Made by a program: the position numbers and the translations under genes. Source: an uncultured Pelagibacteraceae bacterium (GTDB lineage Bacteria; Pseudomonadota; Alphaproteobacteria; Pelagibacterales; Pelagibacteraceae). Taken from it: a stretch of DNA of 64,000 bases. The notes under the pieces are model-generated. The model was not told the origin of the DNA. It ran no database searches and saw nothing but the letters and a program-made list of their open reading frames with translations. Positions within the stretch are counted from its first letter, which is position 1; the number at the start of each line of letters is the position of its first letter. This document shows, in pieces, positions 27,399 through 36,125 of the stretch. Location of the stretch: positions 226,001 through 290,000 of the forward strand of contig CABZOF010000001.1 in the NCBI GenBank assembly GCA_902527215.1, written 5' to 3'.

Positions 27399-28511
27399 TT
27401 ATAAATAGGCATAAATTACTTTTTCATAATTTTTACAAACATTTTCAATTTGATTATTTTTGATTGAAAATTTTAAATCTTTATAATTAAATTCATTAGA
27501 GAGTAACCTCAATAATTTTTTTTTAAGATCGTCAACACTATGCTGCTTTACCAAATAACCATTTATTCCATTTTTAATAATCTCTTTTGTTCCGCCTGGG
27601 CAATCAAAGGCTACAACAGGTGTATTCATGGCAATTGATTCAATTAAAACGTTTGGGTATCCCTCATAATGAGATGTTTGAATTGTAGCTCTTGCATATA
27701 AATAATAAGGAACAATATTTTTTTGAAAACCTTCGAAATCTACTTTACTTTGGATTTTACAATCAATTACTTTTTGCTTTAGTTTCTGTTCCATTGAGCC
27801 TTTACCAAGAATTTTTAATCTCAAATTAGGAAATGTGTCAGCTATACCTATAAAACCGTCTATTGCATAATCCAATGCTTTTACATTTTCAAGACGACCG
27901 ACACATAATAAATAATTTTTTTTTTCTACTTTGTTCAAATCATTATTATTTGCATAATTAATAATATGACTAGAAATTGGATTATAAATTACACTAGAGT
28001 TTTGACTTATCTTTGGGTAAATTGATATCAAATCTTCTTGCATAGCAAAAGATTGATTGATTACATAGTCTATTTTATTATAAAAAAATTTGATTAAAGG
28101 TCTTACAATATTTCTCTTCCAAAAATTTTGGGACTTTAATTGTTCAATTTTGATTGTCAGAATACTAATATTTCTAGAAATTATTTTTATTTTTAATTTA
28201 AAGAAAATACGTATCATCACAAGGATGATTGCTAATTCATGATTAAATACTAAAATTGTCTTTACATTATTTTTATAAATATACTTTAATAAAGGGATAC
28301 TAGTGTAGCGTGCATGTTTAACATTTAGTACAACCAAATTAATATTTTCTGACAATTGACTAAGGTATATCTCATTAATTAAATTGGAAACCACCAAATC
28401 AACTTTCCAGCCGTTGTTTGCTAACTTATTAGCAATAGTGACGCAAACACCCTCTGCACCTCCTCCACCTAATGAACTTATTAGTAATGTAATTTTATTA
28501 TTTGATTTCAT
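27399..28511 (-). CDS. GT4 glycosyltransferase
   Basis: The 370-residue GT-B protein starts KITLLISSLGGGGAEGVCVTIA, the GT4 N-terminal glycine-rich loop. The donor domain has LLCVGRLENVKALDYAI, LKILGKGSMEQKLKQ and the EX7E block HYEGYPNVLIESIAMNTPVVAFDCPGGTKEII. The CPGG..E motif resembles GalNAc/GlcNAc transferases of the PglA/PglH/WbpX branch, which is only suggestive. It precedes the 270-residue methyltransferase-like gene's end by 41 bases on the same strand. Confidence 0.87.
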   Translation of the reverse strand: MKSNNKITLLISSLGGGGAEGVCVTIANKLANNGWKVDLVVSNLINEIYLSQLSENINLVVLNVKHARYTSIPLLKYIYKNNVKTILVFNHELAIILVMIRIFFKLKIKIISRNISILTIKIEQLKSQNFWKRNIVRPLIKFFYNKIDYVINQSFAMQEDLISIYPKISQNSSVIYNPISSHIINYANNNDLNKVEKKNYLLCVGRLENVKALDYAIDGFIGIADTFPNLRLKILGKGSMEQKLKQKVIDCKIQSKVDFEGFQKNIVPYYLYARATIQTSHYEGYPNVLIESIAMNTPVVAFDCPGGTKEIIKNGINGYLVKQHSVDDLKKKLLRLLSNEFNYKDLKFSIKNNQIENVCKNYEKVIYAYL

Positions 28512-28552
28512 AATTTAATAATAATTATTAATGTAATTTTCTTATTAAATAT

Positions 28553-29365
28553 TTATACCATAAGCATTAGTTTTTTTAACTCTGAACCTCCATTAAGATC
28601 TTCTAAAAGCTCAAATTTACCATTTTTTTTTATAAAAAAACTGGCAGAATTTTTTTTTTTATTAATGGGAGTTCTATTGATTGAAATAATACAATTTTCT
28701 TTTGAAATTTTTTTAATGTTTAAAATTGCTTTTTTTAATTTTTCCTCTGAAAAATAAGAGTAATTTAAAAGATTTGAAATTCTTATTACATCAAAAAAAT
28801 TATAATATTTTTTTTTTATGTTAAAAATATCTTGTTCATAAAATTTACAATTATCCAATCTATTTAAATTTGGCATTAATAATTCTGATTTTATTGATTT
28901 TATATTAAACAAATTAAATAGGTTGACTAAAAATTTTTCAATTTTTTTAAACATTAAAAAATATCTATATCTTAAGCAGTGCTTTTTGTACTCAACCATT
29001 AAAAGTTCATTACTTGAATTAAACAAAAAAATTAAATTTTTAATTCTATAAATTTTTAAATATATTTGCTTATCGAATCCATAAATTTTTTTAATTTTTA
29101 GTTTTATTAAATCATCATATAATTCTAAAGTAGACTGACCAGATGAAATACCAAAATCACAAACTACGATTTTTTTTGTAAAGAATTTTTTTATATATTT
29201 TTTTAGTATTTGATTAACATCAAACATTCTATTATAAGCAGTTGTCATGAAAGTATTATCAACTCTTAATAAAGAATAAATTTTGAGTATTCTTTTTTTT
29301 TCAGTATTTTTTTTTGAAATAAAAAAACTATCTATATCTGTATAGAAGTAATTTAATTTTTTCAT
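28553..29365 (-). CDS. Putative class I SAM-dependent methyltransferase
   Basis: The 270-residue protein is very lysine-rich and not a close match to anything recognised. It has KIVVCDFGISSGQSTLELYDDL, which fits the glycine-rich SAM-binding motif I. KIYGFDKQIYLK follows where the ribose-binding acidic residue belongs. FDVIRISNLLNYSYFSEEKLKKAILNIKKISKENCIISINRT resembles the post-motif helix and strand of Rossmann methyltransferases. The rest is divergent. In this setting it may methylate a sugar. The call rests on the fold pattern only. Confidence 0.55.
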   Translation of the reverse strand: MKKLNYFYTDIDSFFISKKNTEKKRILKIYSLLRVDNTFMTTAYNRMFDVNQILKKYIKKFFTKKIVVCDFGISSGQSTLELYDDLIKLKIKKIYGFDKQIYLKIYRIKNLIFLFNSSNELLMVEYKKHCLRYRYFLMFKKIEKFLVNLFNLFNIKSIKSELLMPNLNRLDNCKFYEQDIFNIKKKYYNFFDVIRISNLLNYSYFSEEKLKKAILNIKKISKENCIISINRTPINKKKNSASFFIKKNGKFELLEDLNGGSELKKLMLMV

Positions 29366-29378
29366 TTTAACTAATATT

Positions 29379-29609
29379 CTAATTAGATTTAATTAAAAAA
29401 TAACAATCATCTTTGCCTTTCACATAGTCATATATTACTATATTTAATATGCCTAATATATATTCATCTAAAACTTTAAATATATCTTTTGCTTCTGTTT
29501 AAAAAAATTAACAACAATACTAACTGTTTTCCTTTTAAAATTAACATATTTTTTTAGTGTATTTGTATCATTTATTAAAGTTGGTGAGTAGATACATCAG
29601 AAATAATTA
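29379..29609 (-). pseudogene. Probable decayed coding remnant in the 255-base gap
   Basis: On the minus strand three short frames follow one another and read like one protein end: ISDVSTHQL, then LINDTNTLKKYVNFKRKTVS...VVNFF, then TEAKDIFKVLDEYILGILNI...YDYVKGKDDCYFLIKSN and a stop at 29379. The second junction lies at a seven-base T run, a typical slippage site. No start codon or intact frame exists. It could be the 3' end of a former gene lost from the MycF-like/methyltransferase run. Parent family not recognised, and a chance reading in AT-rich DNA is possible. Confidence 0.35.
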
Positions 29610-29620
29610 TTTTTACATAT

Positions 29621-30379
29621 CTAATTTAATTTAATCATAGATTGACAACCTAAAAGATTGAATGATTTATATTCAAACTCATCTTCATTAAAAATTTCTT
29701 TTAACGCTTTATACTCTCCACTTTCCCACCCCTCATAATTATATAGTTCATCAAAGAGTATCACGGCATTTTTCACTAAATAAGGTTTTAATTTTTCTAA
29801 TGTAAATTTTGTTGGGCTATAGGTATCCATATCTAAATGAACAAAATTTATTCTTGGATTATGTTTTTTTAAAAAAGTTTCTAAAGTATCTTCAACCCAG
29901 CCTACAATCGGTTCGACATTTGTATTTAATTTTGGAACTTTTTTATCTAAATTAAATGCACTCTTTGGATCTGCGGTACCCACCCAATCCTGTTTTAACC
30001 CCTCAAAACTATCAAAACAGTATAACTTTTTTACAAATTTAGAAAAATAATTAGTAGTCATTCCTTCAAAAACACCAAACTCTAAATAATAGTATTCTTC
30101 ATTTTTGTCATTTAACAAAGAGGTTTGGATGGCATGTTCTCTTATTTTCCACTTGTCATCAAATAGTAAGCTCTTTTTAAAATGTTTACTAAAATGAATT
30201 ATTATTTCATTTACCAAATTATCTTCAAGCTTTAATTGTAATTTTGATTTTAATTTTGATTGTAGTTTAAGCTCTAATTTTGATCTTAATTCAATTGGGA
30301 TTAAATAATATATAATTCTATATACCAAATAAATAACTCTTGATAATTTTATAAATATATTTTTTAAGATTGATTTCAT
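29621..30379 (-). CDS. TylF/MycF-family O-methyltransferase-like protein
   Basis: The 252-residue protein has YYLEFGVFEGMTTNYFSKF as SAM-binding motif I, LYCFDSFEGLKQDWVG, and INFVHLDMDTYSPTKFTLEKLKPYL (the metal-binding HLDxDxY of this family). AVILFDELYNYEGWESGEYKAL follows. These match the macrocin O-methyltransferase (TylF/MycF) family, which methylates sugar hydroxyls using Mg2+. Residues about 31-55 form a repeated amphipathic stretch (KLELKLQSKLKSKLQLKLED) that may be a coiled-coil or membrane-surface helix. A non-catalytic role is not excluded, but the motifs are intact. Confidence 0.8.
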   Translation of the reverse strand: MKSILKNIFIKLSRVIYLVYRIIYYLIPIELRSKLELKLQSKLKSKLQLKLEDNLVNEIIIHFSKHFKKSLLFDDKWKIREHAIQTSLLNDKNEEYYYLEFGVFEGMTTNYFSKFVKKLYCFDSFEGLKQDWVGTADPKSAFNLDKKVPKLNTNVEPIVGWVEDTLETFLKKHNPRINFVHLDMDTYSPTKFTLEKLKPYLVKNAVILFDELYNYEGWESGEYKALKEIFNEDEFEYKSFNLLGCQSMIKLN

Positions 30380-30472
30380 AATATTAAATATTTAAAAATT
30401 TAAATATATATTTTAAATTAATTACAATAAACTATATAAAATTAAATTATTTCACAAGGTTATTTAAATTTA

Positions 30473-31222
30473 ATGTCAAACAAATTATCAAATTTAGATT
30501 CAATTAGGTCAGAAATATTGAGTAAAGGTTATTATGTTTATAAAAACTTTGTATCTTCAGATGACTGTATTTTATTGAGAGAGGTTATTTCTAAAAAGAT
30601 TCATATAAGTCCAGAACATAGTACAAGAATTAATTCTAATGCAATATATGATTATTCTCATAAAAGATCACATGATGAAATATCTAGAACAACTAGATAT
30701 TACAGCTTTTATCATAATATTTCTAAGTGGACATATATTGAAAAAAAGATTTTAAATAAAGGTATTAATATTAGAAATCAAATCGAGTCAGCCTGGATTG
30801 ACAAAGATGAAGATTATAAAAAAGTTATATTATCTATTAATGATTATAATATTTTCACTAAATACAATGAATCAACTGGAATGCTTCCACCACATAGAGA
30901 TTGGCCCAATAAATTGAAATATCCTTTACTACAATTCAATTTAATTTTATCAGAAAAACAAAAAGATTTTAAAGCAGGAGAATTTATATTTGAAGATTAT
31001 AACAAAAAACAAATTAAAATTCATAAAGATTTAAAAATGAAAATGGGAGATGCTTTATTATTTGATAAATATTTATTACATAGTGTTGACTTAACACAAA
31101 AAGGTACTACTAATATTGGTAGATGGAGTGTACTAATTGGTGCTAGAGCACACAAAATTAGTTACTTTCAAGAAAAAAAAATCCTTTTTTCAGAAAAGAT
31201 TAAAAGTTTTATAAAATTCTGA
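30473..31222 (+). CDS. 2-oxoglutarate/Fe(II) dioxygenase, PhyH-like
   Basis: The 249-residue protein starts with SKGYYVYKNFVSSDDCILLREV, typical of phytanoyl-CoA dioxygenase-like enzymes. The iron triad can be read as H and D in PPHRDWPN and the distal H in LLHSVDLT, with the 2-oxoglutarate-binding Arg in GRWSVLIG. It likely hydroxylates a small molecule or sugar in glycan tailoring. It stands alone on the plus strand between minus-strand genes. A second, distinct PhyH-like gene is at 48.1 kb. Substrate unknown. Confidence 0.75.
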   Translation: MSNKLSNLDSIRSEILSKGYYVYKNFVSSDDCILLREVISKKIHISPEHSTRINSNAIYDYSHKRSHDEISRTTRYYSFYHNISKWTYIEKKILNKGINIRNQIESAWIDKDEDYKKVILSINDYNIFTKYNESTGMLPPHRDWPNKLKYPLLQFNLILSEKQKDFKAGEFIFEDYNKKQIKIHKDLKMKMGDALLFDKYLLHSVDLTQKGTTNIGRWSVLIGARAHKISYFQEKKILFSEKIKSFIKF

Positions 31223-31225
31223 AAG

Positions 31226-31255
31226 ACTAAAATATTACATAAAATTATATTTAGT
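31226..31255. terminator. Bulged stem-loop between convergent genes
   Basis: ACTAAAATAT (31226-31235) can pair with ATATTTAGT (31247-31255) with one bulged A, in the 28-base gap between the dioxygenase and the GT2 stop. It is placed where a shared terminator would be, but the stem is weak and overlaps the GT2 stop codon. Confidence 0.22.
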
Positions 31256-32162
31256 TAAAAAATATATTTTTAAGCAATGATAAAATAATCATTAAAGATG
31301 ACCTAAGTTTTAAATGAAAAGTCCCATTTCTTATTACATACATTAAATCTTTCTTAGCTTTTTTGTGATTATTATTTAAATAATTAAAGCTTCCTGAGAT
31401 ATATCTTAGTTTAATCTCTAAGTTTATTTTTTGTTGTTCATTAAATAAATGTATAAAATCTCTAACAACTAGTCTCTGTGGGATAGACATATTTTTTTTT
31501 TGAGTGTTAGCATCATGAAAGAGATAGTAGCCTAATTTTTTATTTACGTATAAAAATTGATCAGTTATCTGAGCAATTCTCAACCAAGTATCATAATCGT
31601 CTGCCCCAACTAACATTTTATTCTCATTAAGACCTCCTATTTTAGTGAGTATATTTTTTCGCACAATAACTGATGAATTACTGATTTGACTCCCCTTTGT
31701 AATGCCACCTATTAGTAAATCATTTAAGATAGGTTTTTTTAATTCACGACCTTTAATAATTTTTTTTTTAAAATAAGATTTTGATTTGCTAACATACTCG
31801 TGTGCGTGATGGACAAAATCAACATTTTTGTTAATTTTACTTAAACAGACTTCAAGTTTATCTTTAGTCCACCAATCATCTGAATCTAGGAATGCAATCC
31901 ATTCTCCTTTTGCTTGTCTGATACCCATATTTCTCGACTTAGCAATTATACCATTATTATGTATCTTTAAATATTTTATTCTTGGATCATTGTATTGTAT
32001 GATCACATTATCAGTATCATCAGTTGAATTATTATCAATAATTATAGCTTCCCAATTTTTATATGTCTGATTAACAACAGAGTTCAACGCTTTTCCAATA
32101 TATTTAGCGTGATTGTAGGTTGGTATAACTATCGATACAACTGGTATAATACTTTTGCTCAA
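31251..32162 (-). CDS. GT2 glycosyltransferase
   Basis: The 303-residue protein starts PVVSIVIPTYNHAKYIGKALNSVVNQTYKNWE and has IIDNNSTDDTDNVI. Its NMGIRQAKGEWIAFLDSDDWW segment contains the DxD-type metal site, and the acceptor region has VGADDYDTWLRIAQ. This is a standard GT-A inverting transferase of O-antigen clusters. No C-terminal membrane anchor is seen. It follows the SDR gene at 32245 by an 82-base gap on the same strand. Confidence 0.88.
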   Translation of the reverse strand: MSKSIIPVVSIVIPTYNHAKYIGKALNSVVNQTYKNWEAIIIDNNSTDDTDNVIIQYNDPRIKYLKIHNNGIIAKSRNMGIRQAKGEWIAFLDSDDWWTKDKLEVCLSKINKNVDFVHHAHEYVSKSKSYFKKKIIKGRELKKPILNDLLIGGITKGSQISNSSVIVRKNILTKIGGLNENKMLVGADDYDTWLRIAQITDQFLYVNKKLGYYLFHDANTQKKNMSIPQRLVVRDFIHLFNEQQKINLEIKLRYISGSFNYLNNNHKKAKKDLMYVIRNGTFHLKLRSSLMIILSLLKNIFFN

Positions 32163-32244
32163 CTTTTATTACTTTTATTATTTATACAATTTAAATGTAA
32201 TTTTAAAGAATATACAATCTTAAAATAAAATATTATTTTAAACT

Positions 32245-33135
32245 TTATTTAAAATATTTATTTAAATTTTTCAAAATTTGATCAATTTCAAATAAAAAAA
32301 CTTTATTATTGGCAATAAATGTTAAATTTCTATTGCTGTTTATTTTAAAAAGATTTTTTTTATTAAATTTTTTTGTTACAATGTGTATTTTCAAATTTAT
32401 AACTAATTTACATCTTGTTTGAATTATTTGTGCAATATTCTTAAGTCTGAGATTTTTATAACTAATATTAAAGATTGAATTTTTAAAGAATTTTTTTTTA
32501 ATTACTGAATTAATCATATCAACGAATATTCGTGATGGTATATATGTTCTTTGAATAGAACCATTGTTAATGAAAATTCTTTTTTTTTTTAACGCAAGGA
32601 TACATAAATCATGAATTATATTATTTTTAATTTTTGTTATTTTTTCATATTTTTTAAATCCAAAAACATTTCCAATCCTTAAAATCGTAAACATGTTTTT
32701 ATAATTAATAAATTTTGTTTTGATTATTTTTTCTGACTCGAAGTGTGATTTTGAATACAAGTTTTTATAATTAATTTTTGAATTAATAGTAAGATTATTT
32801 TTTCCATAATCTTTATAAACTTGCATTGATGATATATAGATTAATTTAATATTATGTAATATACAAAGGTCACAGATAATTGAAGTTATTTGGTTTTTTT
32901 TTTCTATTAAATTTTTATTTCTTTTCAATTGATACTGGTTTGGTCCTGCAAAATGTAAGATAAAATCAACATCTTTCAAAATATTGGAATTTTTTTTTAA
33001 TGATGAATAATTGATATAGTTTATAGAGGTTTTTTTTCTTGAAAAAAAAATATATTTATTTTTTTTTATATTATTTTGACTTTTAATTAACGACGCTAAA
33101 TAACCTGTGCCCCCAAAAACACCAATTTTCGGCAT
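32245..33135 (-). CDS. Extended SDR in the CDP-sugar cassette, catalytic Lys replaced by His
   Basis: The 296-residue protein has a nucleotide-binding start KIGVFGGTGYLASLI, the active-site strand ISSMQVY, and LRIGNVFGF, all typical of sugar epimerases/reductases. The catalytic YxxxK position reads YSKSH, so the lysine is His; the codons were checked on the reverse strand (TAT TCA AAA TCA CAC). It shares its last base with the start of the cytidylyltransferase gene, so it belongs to the rfbF-rfbG cassette and would be the 4-ketoreductase or epimerase finishing the CDP-deoxy sugar. Altered active site makes activity uncertain. Confidence 0.68.
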   Translation of the reverse strand: MPKIGVFGGTGYLASLIKSQNNIKKNKYIFFSRKKTSINYINYSSLKKNSNILKDVDFILHFAGPNQYQLKRNKNLIEKKNQITSIICDLCILHNIKLIYISSMQVYKDYGKNNLTINSKINYKNLYSKSHFESEKIIKTKFINYKNMFTILRIGNVFGFKKYEKITKIKNNIIHDLCILALKKKRIFINNGSIQRTYIPSRIFVDMINSVIKKKFFKNSIFNISYKNLRLKNIAQIIQTRCKLVINLKIHIVTKKFNKKNLFKINSNRNLTFIANNKVFLFEIDQILKNLNKYFK

Positions 33136-33830
33136 TATTTAAGCCAAGGTGATTTTTTATTTTTAATCATTTCCTCTAGTACCTTTTTATCCCTTAATGT
33201 ATCCATACAAAACCAAAAACCTCTATGTTTAAAAGCAGCCAAATTTTTTGTTTTGACAGCTTTTGACATTGGAGATCTTTCTAACATAACATTTTTGTCT
33301 CCAATAAATTTTAAAAATTCAGGCTCAACAACAAAAAACCCACCATTAATCCATCCTTTCTGTAACTGAGGTTTTTCTTCAAATTTTTTTACGATATTAT
33401 TATTGATCTCTAATTCACCGAAACGAGCTGGTGGATGTACAGCTGTCATAGTAATTTTTTTTTTATTTTTTTTATGAAATTTAAATAATTTATTTAGGTC
33501 AACGTTTGATAACCCATCACCATAAGTTAACATAAAAGTACTCTTTAACTCGTTTTTTAATTTTATTATTCTTTTACCCGTTAAGGATGAAATACCTGTA
33601 TTTATTACTCTAATTTTTACTAAATTATTTTTTTTTTTAAAATAATTTTTAATAACTGAATATTTGTATCCACCTGCTATTATAAAATCTTTAAAACCAT
33701 AACTTATATAATAATTTATAATATGTTCTAAAATTGGTTTTGATCCAATTCTAATCATTGGTTTTGGTATTGATTTTGTATACTCTGAAATTCTAGTACC
33801 TTTACCTCCAGCCAAAATTACACACTTCAT
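33135..33830 (-). CDS. rfbF: Glucose-1-phosphate cytidylyltransferase
   Basis: The 231-residue protein begins MKCVILAGGKGTRISEYTKSIPKPMI, the sugar nucleotidyltransferase signature. It also has the RfbF-specific blocks FMLTYGDGLSNVDLNKL, VHPPARFGELEI, GWINGGFFVVEPEFL and FWFCMDTLRDKKVLEEM. It makes CDP-glucose, the substrate of the neighbouring CDP-glucose 4,6-dehydratase. It overlaps its upstream neighbour by four bases. It is slightly shorter than the usual ~257 residues, mostly at the C-terminus. T11 tract at 33628-33638. Confidence 0.9.
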   Translation of the reverse strand: MKCVILAGGKGTRISEYTKSIPKPMIRIGSKPILEHIINYYISYGFKDFIIAGGYKYSVIKNYFKKKNNLVKIRVINTGISSLTGKRIIKLKNELKSTFMLTYGDGLSNVDLNKLFKFHKKNKKKITMTAVHPPARFGELEINNNIVKKFEEKPQLQKGWINGGFFVVEPEFLKFIGDKNVMLERSPMSKAVKTKNLAAFKHRGFWFCMDTLRDKKVLEEMIKNKKSPWLK

Positions 33831-34249
33831 TCTATTAGTTCACTCCATTTATATACAATTTTATGTAAGTCAGTATTAGTCGCTTCATTTGGATCATGTT
33901 CGATATTAGATAAATTAAAAAGTATATTATTTTCCTTTATACCTCTAAAAGCCATCCATAATCCTGGTTTTACTGTAATTCTTTGATAATTATTTTGAGA
34001 TATTTTTATATTATAAAATTCTTTTGTATTTTCGTTATGAAAAACAATCTCTATTTCACCATTAATTACAATGAGATTAGAAATCATTTGTTTATGTTTT
34101 TTCCAACCTTTTATTTCTCTTTTTTTAATTAAAGAGAAATATACTTCACCAAATTCACTAAAACTGGAGTCGCTTTTTTTAATTGCTTTTAAAATTTCAC
34201 CTTTTGGATGGTGAATTTTTTCTAATGGTGTTAAAATTACTCCGTCCAT
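33827..34249 (-). CDS. RmlC-like cupin, sugar 3,5-epimerase-type
   Basis: The 140-residue protein is a single cupin domain. The block GEVYFSLIKKREIKGWKKHKQMISNLIVINGEIEIVF matches the dTDP-4-keto-6-deoxyglucose 3,5-epimerase fold. NNYQRITVKPGLWMAFRGI and the ending NIEHDPNEATNTD (DPxE near the C-terminus) also agree. It is shorter than RmlC (about 180 residues), resembling the WbmC-like or FdtA-like groups. Lying between rfbF and rfbG (overlapping rfbG by 13 bases), it should act on CDP-4-keto-6-deoxyglucose. Whether it epimerises C3, C5 or isomerises is not readable. Confidence 0.75.
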   Translation of the reverse strand: MDGVILTPLEKIHHPKGEILKAIKKSDSSFSEFGEVYFSLIKKREIKGWKKHKQMISNLIVINGEIEIVFHNENTKEFYNIKISQNNYQRITVKPGLWMAFRGIKENNILFNLSNIEHDPNEATNTDLHKIVYKWSELIE

Positions 34250-35337
34250 TTTAAACTTTTTGCTTTAGCTTTATTTTCATATTCTGTTATTTGATTTAAC
34301 GTTTTTTCAAGTATTTTTTTATTTTTCTTATAAAAGTCGAAATACCATTCACTTGTAAATTTGACAGTATCTTCATAATCTAAATTTGCTTTCCATTTTA
34401 AAAAGGAAAATGCTTTATCACAATTTAGCTTTAAAAGTTTAGCTTCATGAAAAATAGGATTATTGGTAATTCTGTAAGCTCTAAACTTATCTTCTACATT
34501 CCAGTATTTGCTAAGATCAACTATTAATTGCTCCACTGTAGGATTTTCTTTTGTATTTGGTCCAAAGTTGAATGCTTGTCCATTTAAATCATAATTTAAA
34601 GATAATTCTGAGGCTAAATGAAGATATCCACTCAAAGGTTCTAAAACATGCTGCCAAGGTCTTGTTGCATGGGGAGATCGTATCTCAGTAATTTTACCCT
34701 CACTCCAAGCTTTAATACAATCTACAACAACTCTATCATTTGCCCAGTCTCCTCCACCTATAACATTTCCAGCTCTAGCTACTGCTATTCTTAGATTATT
34801 ATTTTTAGATTTTATAAATGAGTGATAGAAAGATTTTATAATTAGTTCAGCTGCGCCTTTACTTCCGCTGTAAATATCCTTTCCTCCCAAAACATCATCT
34901 TCTTTATAACCACTTGCTTGTTCTATATTATCATAGGATTTATCACTAGTGATAATTATTGCAGTGCATTTATTATTTAGTTTTTTCATAGACTCTAAAA
35001 TATTTGCAGTACCCATAACATTTGATGATATAGTTTCGATAGGATCAGCGTAGGATTTCAAAACTAATGCCTGTGCTGCAAGATGAAAAATGAAATCAGG
35101 CTTCTCGTTAGAGATTATATCATTCATTTTTTTTAAATCTCTTATATCTTCTTTATAATATTTAATTTGATTTTCGAGTTTTAATTCCTCAAATATCGAT
35201 GGTTTTGTTGGTATATCCTTTGATATTCCAACAATGTTTGCCCCCAATTTTATCAACCAGATAGAAAGCCAGCTACCTTTAAATCCAGAATTTCCTGTAA
35301 TTAAAATTTTCTTTTTTTTATAAATCTCTTTAAACAT
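34237..35337 (-). CDS. rfbG: CDP-glucose 4,6-dehydratase
   Basis: The 366-residue protein starts with KKILITGNSGFKGSWLSIWLIKLGANIVGIS, a hallmark of RfbG. It continues FHLAAQALVLKSYADPIETISSNVMGT, TSDKSYDN, GGKDIYSGSKGAAELI (YxxxK), AGNVIGGGDWANDRVVVD and RPWQHVLEPLSGYL. It converts CDP-glucose to CDP-4-keto-6-deoxyglucose with bound NAD. It is the first gene of the cassette rfbG - cupin - rfbF - SDR. No RfbH 3-dehydratase is present in the window, so the product is probably a 6-deoxyhexose, not a 3,6-dideoxyhexose. Confidence 0.93.
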   Translation of the reverse strand: MFKEIYKKKKILITGNSGFKGSWLSIWLIKLGANIVGISKDIPTKPSIFEELKLENQIKYYKEDIRDLKKMNDIISNEKPDFIFHLAAQALVLKSYADPIETISSNVMGTANILESMKKLNNKCTAIIITSDKSYDNIEQASGYKEDDVLGGKDIYSGSKGAAELIIKSFYHSFIKSKNNNLRIAVARAGNVIGGGDWANDRVVVDCIKAWSEGKITEIRSPHATRPWQHVLEPLSGYLHLASELSLNYDLNGQAFNFGPNTKENPTVEQLIVDLSKYWNVEDKFRAYRITNNPIFHEAKLLKLNCDKAFSFLKWKANLDYEDTVKFTSEWYFDFYKKNKKILEKTLNQITEYENKAKAKSLKWTE

Positions 35338-35375
35338 TAATTATTTTATTAATTGAAGATAACAAAATATATCTA

Positions 35376-36125
35376 TCATATGATTTTAGAGATCGCATTA
35401 TCTAATTCCTGAACAACATTTTTTGAAAGCTTTAAAACTGGCAACTTTAAATGTTGTCCATTCCAAATATCTGTATGTGAATTAATAAAATTCAATGTAT
35501 TAATTGCTGGGCTATCTAATAAATATCTTGAAAGTAGTTTAGATTTATTAAGATATTGAATAGAATTCACAAAATGTTTCATTACATTTTTTTTAATTTT
35601 TTTATATCTTATAATTTCATAATAAATATTTTCCATTAAAGTCATAGTTACATCTAAACCTGTTGGGATATTCATGTTGTCACTAAACTGTTCCCAATCT
35701 ACAAATAAAACCTCATTTTTGTCGTTAAACATAACATTTCCTACTAGTGATAAATCGCCATGAAATGGTGCAAATTGATATCCTTTATATTTGTCCCAAA
35801 TTTGGATATAATGATTGATAGTCAGATCTAAATATTTTTCTATCATAAGATAATTTAAACTAGGATTAACGTTAAAAAAACTTCTATTAATTTCTATTTT
35901 AATCCTATGATAAGTTTTAATTTTTTTTTCCAAAGTGTATTCAATCTTATTTTTACTAACACTATTGTACCATTCTATACCTTCGCACTCAGACATGATT
36001 GATTTAATTCCTTTTTCCGATGTTGATGCTTTAATAATACTTTTAGTTTCTAACGTTTTATCATCTTTTAATAACATTAAAAAATTTTCAGATCCATGTC
36101 TGTGAACTCCTTTAATATATTTCAC
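35376..36125 (-). CDS. Choline kinase/aminoglycoside phosphotransferase-fold protein
   Basis: The 249-residue protein has the APH/choline kinase catalytic loop FHGDLSLVGNVMF (H-G-D...N) and the metal-binding LFVDWEQFSDN. IIKAS and SECEGIEWYNSV fit the N-lobe Lys and the following helix Glu. It should phosphorylate a small alcohol, amino alcohol or sugar. The N-lobe is short. It overlaps the methyltransferase gene by four bases, and that gene overlaps the CDP-alcohol phosphotransferase gene, so these three form one operon facing away from the phosphonate genes. Substrate unknown. Confidence 0.72.
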   Translation of the reverse strand: MKYIKGVHRHGSENFLMLLKDDKTLETKSIIKASTSEKGIKSIMSECEGIEWYNSVSKNKIEYTLEKKIKTYHRIKIEINRSFFNVNPSLNYLMIEKYLDLTINHYIQIWDKYKGYQFAPFHGDLSLVGNVMFNDKNEVLFVDWEQFSDNMNIPTGLDVTMTLMENIYYEIIRYKKIKKNVMKHFVNSIQYLNKSKLLSRYLLDSPAINTLNFINSHTDIWNGQHLKLPVLKLSKNVVQELDNAISKII

